NCBI GenBank assembly: GCA_021292105.1
Contig: CM037870.1
Location: 61,716,167-61,780,166, forward strand
Origin: Anadara kagoshimensis
Taxonomy: Eukaryota > Mollusca > Bivalvia > Arcoida > Arcidae
Direction: 5' to 3'
Length of the DNA stretch: 64,000 nucleotides
Shown here: positions 25,301 to 37,300 of the stretch, piece by piece
Layout of the letters: every line of letters starts with the position of its first letter
Position numbering within the stretch: position 1 is the first letter of the stretch
Notes under the pieces: generated by a model
Told to the model about the DNA's origin: nothing
The model's input: the letters and a program-made list of their open reading frames with translations, nothing else
Database searches by the model: none
Position numbers and translations under genes: made by a program

Positions 25301-28300
25301 ATAGAGGATATATGAAACTTCTCACTGGATATTAATCCTAATAAAAGCATTTCATGCCCGATTTTTCTCCGAAATACTTTATAAATGAACACACTATTCA
25401 TCTTAGTACCGAGTGGTTTATATTTGTCAACATTATGGATTCCATTATACCTTAGACATTATGTTTGTACTGAATTTCACTGTTGATGTTTAAGAAGAAT
25501 AATCAACTCCAATGAATTTGAAGACACTAAATTTAATCCCGATGATCAAGTGTCAAATGGAAGCCCTGAACATTCATAAAAACAAACAAGAGCAGCAAGA
25601 AGAACAGATTCAACATCTACTGAATGGACTGCTTTCACAAATTCTTACCTTGTCCAAAATAATGTCTGGTAAATCAGGAAGTCCAGCTGGTTTAGCTGTT
25701 GAGTCTCCAGAATGTTGTAATTGTAACAGAAATTCTCTGTCATATATTCTTTTTCCTTCCAGATTCACTGGGCTCCACTGATCTGTAAATTATACATAAA
25801 TATAGGAGTATAAATGAAAATTGAATTTATTCAGAAATATTTTGTTTCATAAACAACACAATCACAGCATTTAACCTTTCAGGTTTCCTATATAACCATA
25901 AAAGATGTGCAGGTCTTAAGTGGACCTTAAAAAGGATGCATTACAAACACCCTCTAAACCAAAATCTTTACAGTATGTTAAAGTGGTAACCAAAAAACAG
26001 CTTCATATTCTCAGACATTAATGAAATATGCACTTGAATGCAACAGTAATGTTAGTGTCCTATTTAACTGAATGTAGTAGTCATTTCAGCTTGCAACAAT
26101 GCCAAGTTCCCCCAAGTCGCAGGTTTGAGAACAAGTACATGTAAACAAGTCTCATTACGAGGAATTAAATATTCGTCAAACCAATAAATGGTCAGATTAG
26201 GAATTAATCATTGACTTGCACATGTATGATGTCAGAGTTCAACCATTGTCACGTTAAGAAAATTTCCATCATTTGGGTAATGTTGATCAAAAAGAATACA
26301 AAATACAGGTCGACTAGCTTATCAGCTGACACTCCTAGTGATGTATATTCCACATCATACACAACTCGAGACAAATCCTTTATGCTACATCAGAGCTTCA
26401 GCAGTTTGATACACAAGTACATGTATATCTACAAGGTTCTTCAACTTTTTGAAAGTATATGTAATTCGTTTAACTTTTAAAAGTGCATTTTAGTTGAAAG
26501 TATAACTATTCTTTCTGACATTTTAAAATTTGTCACGGATAGCATGCACAGCAATTTCAAAGAATTTCTCATAAGACAAACTCTAACTTTGAATTGAAAT
26601 CAATACCTTTTACATTTAAATTTTTTAAACAGAAATATTCAGGATATTTACATGTACTTAAAAATAAAGAAGAAGAAATGAAAATCCCAGACATTTACAA
26701 TAGTGGCATGCATGTGTGAATGATAATGTGTTAAATGACCAGGGAAGAAATATAAATTCTCAGTCACAATTGTGTGGCATACTTGTGCAAGTGGGCGTGT
26801 CTAAGGAACAAGTCTCAGTACGAGGAATTATATATTCGTCAAACCAATGGTCAGACAGGAAACTCATCATTGACTTGCAATATTTGTACAACTTCCTATA
26901 TATATTTGTACAATTATGTAAGTTGTACCAACCTTCTTTATATTTGTATCGAAGTTCTGGTTCTTTTCTGGAGTCTGATTTCTCGTCCACATTATTTAAC
27001 ATTACTTTGGTTTTTTCAGCGTTTTTCTCATTTTCTTCTAATACTTTATCCTCTATTCTAATTTCTACATTTGGCACAACTTCTTCCACTTTTTCTTCCT
27101 TCTGTTCAGTCTTTTCTGGCTCTACCACTTTTGGAGCTATATCTGGTTTTACATCATTTTGGATGATTTCTTCTTTTTCTTCTGGTTGGGCCTATTGAAA
27201 TATTTAAATTAAATCCAATACACATCAATATGTATATAACACCATTTCAAGCATTTCACTTTAACAATTCATTCAAAAGTAATTTATGCAGTCAGGCATG
27301 TTCACTGGAAGTAAAACTGAATGAATAACAAATATTGCAAAATCAGGTTTTAAAATGATTGAGAAATCAAGTCTTCGTCAGATGATGTAATCTTAACTGG
27401 TATCCAGTTAACAAAAATATAAAGACTTTCTGTATATTCCTAAGTGATTTTACATGTATGTATCTATGTTGCAATGGTCTGATTTGGGCAACAATACAAA
27501 GTTATAAATCTAGGCAAGTTTTTCAAATATTTGGAAGCACATAAAGAAGGTAAGCAATGCAAGGCACGTGACCCCACTTTCATAAATGTTCCTTAACTCA
27601 AATTTTGCATATTTGATACCATAATAATTTTATTAATGCTAGAGATATTTCAGGTTTTAAGGAGTTCTTTTGACGATCTCTTCTTCAAGCTTACAACATT
27701 TGTATTTAGTTGTCAAAAATGTTTATTGATTGCCAATGTTTGCCAATTCATGTTAAGAAAAATCTTGGTCATAAATGACTGTGAAATTGAGACCTGGTCT
27801 TCAAGATCAGTACAAACTTTTATTCTGCCACTGAATTTCATTTTATTTTTCGTTAGAGAGAGACTCTGGCAGAGAAGAGGAGAAAAGAGTGAGTTACCTT
27901 GTCTATAAATGCATCCATGTCACTTCCTTGTAAATCTGCACCTTTTTTATTAAGATCCTTCAACTTCTTTTTGCCCTTCTTTAAATCTTTAACTACAATA
28001 AAAATTGAATATGGTATTAAAATAATTTATTGAACATACTTATTATAGGTACATACACCAACATGCTATGATCGTCAAAATGTTTAGTTGGCCAGGGTCA
28101 GCTCTACCATTCTCCAATTTCAATTACAATAAACCCCTGGCTATAAGGCTACTCTGCCTACAAGATGGGGGTGGGGGTGGGGTTTCATGTCATTTTGACG
28201 ATTTCAGGCTATACTAGGCCTATGAGATGACCATAATTTTCAGTCAAGACCATACCAGTACCAGTAATTGAAGCTACTGATCAGACCATATTTTTCCCAC

Positions 28301-31300
28301 CAAAATTTTGTCTGTTCTTTATGTTGTGTATGGATTAGAATGACTCAAAAACATCTAATAAAATCAAAGGGAAGAACTAATCATCCTCAGTGACCATATA
28401 GGCTATTTTCATGTGCCAGCTACTCCTTCAATCAAAGTACATCTTAATATCTGTTGTCTTGTTTACTCAATCAGCTGTTGAAGACAGGCCTTGACCTTTA
28501 TTCAGCATTAAATGAATGCAAAAATATTGATCTTAATATTGTGTTTTAAGGGAAAAGTTTGTGGGATAATGAAAACATGTTACATAATATTAAATAGCTA
28601 AAGCTCTACTTTCTATACCTCAAATTTGAATTAGTAGGTTTATAAATGAATCTGTAATGGCTGTTTTTCTATATATACTTATAACAACCATATGGGACAC
28701 AATTCCTTTTCTGCATCAAAGATCTCCTTTGCCTCAGCCCACAGGTTTTAGGAGAAGGGCTTAAAATACCACCTGATTTGTATAATCAGTGACAATTGGA
28801 TCAACAATAGGAAAAGTGACCAAGTACCCCTTCTACATGGCCCTCATGACCATGAAATATATAGCTAAAATGGCTAATGACATATTCTTGCATCCTGCTT
28901 AAAGTTTGTACCAAGTTTCTTTGAAATCCACAAAGGAATGTAGGAGATACAGGGCAGACACAAAATACACTGCAAAAATTCTTAGATTAACCCCTGTGTC
29001 CTTGACCTACATTTTTATCATGGTTCATGATATGTAATCAATCTCCCACGATTCTTTACATTTGTTCCAAATTTTATTGATATCTATGAAATCATGTAGG
29101 AGATATTGAGCCGAGATGAGCGTCACTTACAGGCAGACAGATGTACCGATTAGCGGACAAGACAAAACATTATATCCTCCAAAAATGCAAAGGATATCAT
29201 AGAGTAAAACCAAGGTATTTTTTCCACAACACCAAAATATTTAGCAAATATTGAAAAGTCATTTAGTATATAAATACCATCAATAAACAATGCGTTATAT
29301 ACATGTACATGTATGCCTGATGCTCCTTATCAGTAATACATGTATAAACATTTTTAGAAAATTAAACTTAAAAAAATTTTCAAGTTTAATCAGCTTACCT
29401 GATGTATCCGAAACAGAATCCACAACAGTAGTATCTCCAGGAACATTTTGTACATTACTATGATCTACAGGAGGATGAGATTTATCACTTGGTTCATCAA
29501 CTACACTTTCATTAGTTAAAGCTACAGGTGATTTTTCTTTTTCTTCTGAAGTCCTTATTTCTGAGTCTACATTATCTACTAATGCATCAGAAACACTCAC
29601 TGTTACACTGTTAACTGTCTGTTTTGTTTGTGTATCTGTGGTTGATTCGCCATCATTATTAGACGACTGTGGTGTAGAGACTGGAATATTCACATCTTTA
29701 CTTAATGACGATTCTGATACTCTAACACTATCCACAGCAGAGTCACTAGGCTCTTTTACATTGACTTGTGGTTCTACTACACTACTTTCACTATTACTTG
29801 CTCTACTTTTCACAGTCAAAACTTCCTCTGAATTTTCTGTTTTTGAAACGTTTGTTTCTGAAAGACTTTTGGGGGCAGAGTCTGAGACATTTACTTCAGA
29901 CACATTATTTTCTATAGAAACCTCTGCAGCTGCGGAAGGTGGGTTTTGTGTATGTTCACTACTGATTTCTTCCTCTGGTTCTGCTGTTGCTGGCACAAGT
30001 GGGGGTGGTGCTACAGACATATCAGATTGTACAAGGTGCAGTTCATCATGTGCAGGCACAAATTCTGCTGCTGAATCAGACAGGGTTTGCGATATAGGGG
30101 AAGACTGTTTGGTGGTTTTTTGCTTTAATGTTGCTGCTACTTGTGCAGCAAACTGGGCAGCAATGTCACCCTGTGAATGTGCATTAGCATTTGCTGCCAC
30201 CGTGGCCGTTGCTGCTGCTGGTGGTGGTGTTGACTGTTAGAAAGAAAAACATAAAATTGGTCATTCATACATACAACACGATTCTGGCATGAAAAAAAAC
30301 TAAGTAAAAACTACTATAAAACTTCATAATAAGTTTGTTTTCTGAACATTTAAATTTATTTTTTTTTAAATATCGCATCAGAAGATTTATTATGATTTTT
30401 GCACCCCTAGGTCTCCTCAACCTAGTTCTGGTAGCCATGGCAACAGCACAAACAAATCTGCACCCTGGTCCATACATGCTTCAGGTCAAGTATTCAAGAG
30501 AAGTTGAAGATAGGCATTGCTGACACATGCATACGATGTGTGCTTTGACTAAAACTAACATGGCCTTTGGTCAGGTTGAGTAAAAATTTTCAACGAGTTG
30601 TCATTTGAAAGACTACAACAGACATGCTTGTACCACTTGAATAATTATCTTACCCCTACAGATGGTCCACGAGATCCAGACCCTGTGCTTGGTGGAGTTG
30701 ATCTTGCATTTGGATTTGGAGGATGCATTACCTCGCTGGACATGATATCTTTACCAGTGTTTGGGTCTATAATCTGAAGCACTTTTTTCTCCCTCTTCTC
30801 TTGTCTGCTCTGTGCCACTGGAGGATTTGATTGTGGCCTAGACTGTTGTGTCTGCTGATTTGGTGGCTGGTAGTATACTGTACTATATGGCTGTGTTGAT
30901 GGATTAGTATATTGTGTTGGATTCATTTGAAACATTCCACCTCCTGTTTGTGTCTGTGGCAAACTATATGGTGCTGTGGGCATCCGACTTCCTGGTTGCA
31001 TCTACAAAAGAAAATCAATATTTTGTAACAACTACTTACACAAACATCATTTTAAGTAATTGTATCTATGTAGTATATCAAAAAGTCTTAGTATTTATCA
31101 AACTTCATTCTGAATATCTCTAAAAATTCAAAATTTAGTGATGGTGTATCATCTTTTGTTAAGAAAATAATGACATCTCTAATCATTCATTTCTCTCTTC
31201 AAGTTTCACTGATTTAAGATTTATTCTATCAATCATCAATTAAAACTATTATGGTTTAATACAACAGGAATCTTCATGTGAATTGTCTGAACTTCCCTTG

Positions 31301-34300
31301 GACCATAGAAGTCTATAACTATGTTTTGACTACTTACTATAATCTGTTGTCCCATTTGTTGTAACTGACTGGGTGGCATTTGTGCCAGACTATTTGGCGG
31401 CTGAACTATAATCTGTTGGCCAACAGGATATCCTGAGCCAGTGTTACTTGGCGGCATATACATTACTGGCTGGTATGCCATTTGCTGTCCTGGCTGTGGT
31501 TGATTCATCTGATATCTTGTCGGTCGTATAGTTTGTGGTTGATTTGGTTGAAAATAAGTCTAAAAATAAAAATTAAAATGTCAAAATATAGTCATGAAAA
31601 TCCACCATCTTCAGTATCTTAGTATAAATTTAAATAACCTGTCAAAGACCTTAAGCTGTTTAAAGAAAATAACAGTGTAGTAATGTCTTGAACAAAATAT
31701 CATGACTCGGAAACAGAAATCCTTAAACAAATTACAAGTAGTATTGACACATCCAACACCATTTACAATTGCACACATTGACCTAACGATTTAGCAAAAT
31801 CATTTTTCACCAACTTTTATCACTAAAACAGGAACCAACCAAATTATTTTTTCAACAAGAGGCCCATGGGCCTGATACGCTCACCTGATAACTAATGGCT
31901 AGCTGATAGATTTAAAGAAAACATAAATACTAAACCCCGATGACTTTTTCTTGACATCATGATAACCATTGTATCAATACCTACAACATTCTTATATACA
32001 TGCCTATACAAGAAGTTTATAGTTTTCAACATAATTAACCATTTCGGTATTGTTTCTCATCTGTGACCTTGACCTTTGAACCCATGACCTTTTTCTATGC
32101 ATCAAAATGATCGTTGTATCAATACCTACAACATTCTAATATACATGTCTATACAAAAAGTTTATAGTTTTTGAGATAATTAACCATTTTGGTATTGTTT
32201 CGCATCTGTGACCTTGACCTTTGAACCAATGACCTTTTTCTATACATCAAAATGATGGTTGTATCAATACCTACAACATTCTAATATACATGCCTATACA
32301 AAAAGTTTATAGTTTTCGAGATAATTAACCATTTCGGTATTGTTTTGCATGTGACCTTGACCTTTGGACCCATGACCTTTTTCTATACATCAAAATGATC
32401 GTTGTATCAATACCTACAACATTCTAATATACATGCCTATACAAAAAGTTTATAGTTTTCGAGATAATTAACCATTTTGGTATTGTTTCACATCTGTGAC
32501 CTTGACCTTTGAACCCATGACCTTTTTCTATACATCAAAATGATCATTGTATCAATACCTACAACATTGTAATATACATGCCTATACAAAAAGTTTATAG
32601 TTTTCGAGATAATTAACCATTTCGGTATTGTTTTGCATCTGTGACCTTGACCTTTGAACCCATGACCTTTTCTATACATTAAAATGATCGTTGTATCAAT
32701 ACCTACAACATTCTAATATACATGCCTATACAAAAAGTTTATAGTTTTCGAGATAATTAACCATTTTGGTATTGTTTACAATCTGTGACCTTGACCTTTG
32801 AACCATGACCTTTTCTTTACATCAAAATGATCGTTGTATCAATACCTACAACATTCTAATATACATGCCTATACAAAATGTTTATAGTTTTCGGGATAAT
32901 TAACCATTTCGGTATTGTTTCGCATCTGTGACCTTGAGCTTTGAACCCATGACCTTTTTCTAAACATCAAAATGATCGTTGTATCAATACCTACAACATT
33001 CTAATATACATGCCTATACAAAAAGTTTATAGTTTTCGAGATAATTAACCATTTCGGTATTGTTTCGCATCTGTGACCTTGACCTTTGAACCCATGACCT
33101 TTTTCTATACATCAAAATGAGCGTTGTATTAATACCTACAACATTCTAATATACATGCATATACAAAAAGTTTATAGTTTTCAAGATAATTAACCATTTT
33201 GGTATTGTTTCACATCTGTGACCTTGACCTTTGAACCCATGACCTTTTTCTATACATCAAAATGATGGTTGTATCAATACCTACAACATTTTAATATACA
33301 TGCCTATACAAAAAGTTTATAGTTTTCGAGATAATTAACCATTTCGGTATTGTTTCGCATCTGTGACCTTGACCTTTGAACCCATGACCTTTTTCTATAC
33401 ATCAAAATGATCGATAATCAATACCTACAACATTCTAATATACATGCCTATACAAAATGTTTATAGTTTTTGAGATAATTAACTATTTCGGTATTGTTTT
33501 GAATCTGTGACCTTGACCTTTGAACCCATGACCTTTTTCTATACATCAAAATGATCGTTGTATCAATACCTACAACATTCTAATATACATGCCTATACAA
33601 AAAGTTTATAGTTTTCGAGATAATAATTATAATCAGAGGTAAAAAAAATTAGGTCACGACCTTCACAATTGACCTTGACCTCATTTTGAAGATACTAACA
33701 AGAATATGTCAAAACTGAAAACCCCATGTGATTATCTGGTCAAATAGTCAAGTTATAACAATTTGAAGCTATTTTACGATTTTTTCAAAATTAAACGCAA
33801 AAACGCGTAACCTATTTTTTATCCGAATTTCATAAAATGAACAAACTATAGGCTTAAGACCCTAGAGAAGCCAAATATCACATCAGATTTTTTCTCCAAT
33901 CAGTACTTTCGGAGAAGAAGATTTTTTAAGATTTTTGCACCCCTAGGTCACCTTGACCTAGTTATGGTAGCCATGGCAACGCCACGAACAAATCTGAATT
34001 GCACCGGCCCATATATACTTCTGACAAAGTTTCATTAAAAACTGTCCAGTAGTTTCAGAGGAGAAGTCGAAAATAGGTGTTAACGACGCACGCACGCACG
34101 CACGCACACACGCACACACGCACATACACACGCTGCGCTATGCCATAAGCTCACATGACCTTCGGTCAGGTGAGCTAAAAATGACAAACATTGTTCATCC
34201 TTTCTTAAGATATATATCTTGACTTGGAGGAAAAAAATTAAAATTGAATTGTTGTCACCTATTACACTTACATTACTTTGTGGTGGTCTCATTCCTCCCG

Positions 34301-37300
34301 GCTGTTGCTGGTACATGTTTTGCTGATTAGCAACAGCCGGAGCTGTAAGTCGCACAGGTTGTATAGACTGTTTTCCTAATTCATTAGAAATATTCTGTTG
34401 TCCTCCTTGTTGTTGCTGTTGTGAAAATTGATACTGTGAAAGTAAAACAAACAGAGTTCAATATATGGGAGCACTATCACTGTAACTTCAATGTTCATAA
34501 GACCACGAATTTATGGTATAATTAACAATTAGCTGGGCTTGTACTTTTGCTGACCGGAAGTTACTATATTTTCACTCCCATGTTTATCATATCAATCAAT
34601 TTAACAGTTTAATGTGTGGTTTCCTTTATTTAAGATCTTAGTTTTATATCTTCCTCTCCTATTTTGCCAACAAAAGAAATCACCCTGACGTGTCTAAATT
34701 CTGGTTCCGCTTTGGATATTATAATCTCCCTAATACATCCGGTTTCTGAGAATGAGTCGTGATCAACATGACTTCAACCATCAGGAGTCTTGTTTAGCTT
34801 GGCAGTAATTAAACCTACAGCTTTTCTATCTGTATAATTGTTTGTTAGCACAAAGACAATAATTAACAAAAGCTATGAATTCAGTTTGAAAAATAAATCA
34901 GTTACTGATTGAAGAATGTGCCAAGCTCTCGACGGTGGTTAAAATTAAATTTTATCACAACAGGTTTTTGTTTCTTTATGAATACATAGGACTAAAAGAA
35001 TTTAAGTTCAAGTTGACATAAAAATTTAATTCGAGTTAACAAAAACTATTTTCATTACATTTTCACCGGATCTAAAAATTATTTCAACTTATCCAAAAAT
35101 TTGAGATATCAGAGTTCGAGATAACAAGACCAGATAACTTATTTTGGTTAAATAAAGATCAACTACTCGTTCAGGACTTTTTTCAAAAAGTTTGACTTAT
35201 CCGAAAATTTGAAATATGCGAGTTTGATATAACGAGACCTATGTTTCCATTCCTGGTAGCCAAAATCGCCATTGGCTACTAGTTTCTGAGAAATTCTTTC
35301 AAAAAGTAACCTATTTTAGCAAATTTGTGAAAAATTACTTTAAAAAACACTATATTTTCAAAAAATTTGGAAATTTGGCTACTAATAATTTTTGAATTGT
35401 GGAAACCTAGCGAGATTCGACTGTAGTAACATATAAGCAACTAAGACTCTGTCAGCGTGAGATTTAAATCTATGTGGCAGTTGCTATGATCACAAACTTG
35501 AATGTCGAAGCTTTAGACACCAAAGCTCTATTACACCATTGTGACATCAATTTACAACATTTGACATAAACTTACCTGTCCAGGTATAAACGTAGGTATG
35601 TTGTTTTGATATACAGTATATTGTGACTGCCCTTGTTCCTCTACAACTCCTGTAATAATCAATAAATTTATATAACTTTAATTCCATACTGAATAAAATA
35701 GAAAGAATTATTTTTAAAGACAATTTGATATGCCTATTTTCTGGTAATATACAAGTGCTGTTTGGCTGGTGCAAGTTTTATGCCCCAATCGAGACATTTC
35801 ATTTAGATCATGATGGTCAAGTACAGAATGGTGAAGAAAACTTTGTTTTTAAGAAATTGCTCGCTTTCTACAAGCAAACTAACAACATTGACTTTAAAAT
35901 CTTCCTATCTTGATCCATAATGTAGCTTTAGAACACCCGACAACTGGAGCAACTCAATGCTAGGTACGTTTGACATGATAAAGGCCACAATTCCAAGTTA
36001 AACGGTGAAGAACAAAGAACGGATTGAAACAGTCAACATTAATTAGAAGCACTAAGACTGGTCATCAGCTACAATTATTTATAAATCATTTCTTCAAGTG
36101 ATGCATTTGAAATTGATGTTATTTTTTCTTAATATATAGCCAAGAAGAAAGCTTACAATATCCAGCAACACTTTACAATGACATAGTCATGTTAACTGAA
36201 GCTGTAAAAGCTCCATATTTGAAAGCTTTTGAACCAAGACCAATAAAAACCCCTAAAGAGTCAACTATCAATAACATATGTCTACAAAGATGAGCTATCT
36301 TAACTAAAAATTCAAGTGTTTTGACGAGCAATTAACACAAGTTGATTGTATACAAGGAATACTTACTGTTGTTTTGTGATGGTCCACTTGTATGAGGACT
36401 AGGACAAAGTTAAGGAAATGTTAAATTTCTAAAACTGATGGGTATATTCAACTGGGAAAACCAAGTCAAAATATGATGCATATCAGAATCTCTTTGTTAT
36501 GTCAAATTACCATGTGTATATATTATTAAAATCTATCTTAAATAATGCAAAATTATTGGATAAATTCTCTCAATCCAACAAAGGAAGTAATGCTAAATAT
36601 AAAACATGTGACTCATGTCTATAAATAGCAAAATTAATAAAGAAATTTAATTTAATTAAGCAATAGAGAAAATATAAAATTCCACATTATTTATTAGAAA
36701 ATATAGTATTCCACTTACAGACATCACAAGAAATGATTTATTTGATATTAAATTGAAATAAATATGTAATCCGATCCCCACGTATTACATAATTCAATTT
36801 TTTGTTGAAACAAAATATGGCACACGTGGTCAAGTAAATCAAAATTTTTCAAACGCAAGAAGTGTGTGGATGCATTGAGATAAAAGTGTTGATTTATTTC
36901 AAATGAATAACGGAGTAAAAACGAAAATAAAGCGAGATAAAATGCGTCGCAAATACTAAATTTCGAAGTCATGTGCGCAGTCCCAAGACCATGATTTCGA
37001 ACCACAACACCGTGGCCCCGCCTACATTGCAAAATATTGTTACAATTTTTACCCCAAGTTCTAAATAGCATAAATTTAACATAAATCAAGTTAGAAAATC
37101 ACAAATCTTCAAAGAACTAGCGTCTGTAGCGAACATATTCGACTAAACATATCGATAATTTGAACCACATGTTGACTTGTCATTTGCTTTGGTGACGATG
37201 CACAGGATACCGGCATCTGTGCAACCTGTAAACACGCAACATAATCAATATGTAATAAACAAATATATATTTCAAATTCAAAATAAAAGGATACACTACG

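Larger units (their letters stand above)
31857..34180 (+). mobile_element. Complete tandem-core dispersed element
   Basis: The left end is AACAAGAGGCCCATGGGCC followed by GCTCACCTGA. Then come about 12 tandem 145-bp units, a unique 3' domain (33640-34080), a GCAC-rich microsatellite, and a terminal hairpin GCTCACATGACC-TTC-GGTCAGGTGAGC followed by TAA. GCTCACCTGA at the left and TCAGGTGAGC at the right form a 10-bp inverted subterminal repeat. The hairpin followed by CTAA recalls a Helitron 3' end, but the flanking base is not the usual T; classification is open. It sits in the eIF4G intron 31560-34271. No ORF encodes a transposase. Confidence 0.8.

Noticed and set aside
26716..27198. Plus-strand ORF of 160 codons, Ser/Phe rich
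   Set aside because: Antisense of the E/K-rich eIF4G exon 26933-27191.
27562..27572. GGCACGTGACC, similar to a lysosomal-gene CLEAR motif
   Set aside because: A single intronic match in eIF4G, far from the lysosomal SLC66A1 promoter; likely chance.
28167..28182. G-quadruplex candidate GGGGGTGGGGGTGGGG
   Set aside because: Only three G-runs, on the strand opposite to the eIF4G transcript; weak.
29638..30240. Plus-strand ORF of 200 codons
   Set aside because: Antisense of the large Ser/Thr-rich eIF4G exon, which has splice sites and homologous context on the minus strand.
36960..37020. Possible tRNA gene or SINE on the minus strand because of a GTGGTTCGAAATC B-box match
   Set aside because: No A box at the right distance and no cloverleaf could be drawn; not enough to call.
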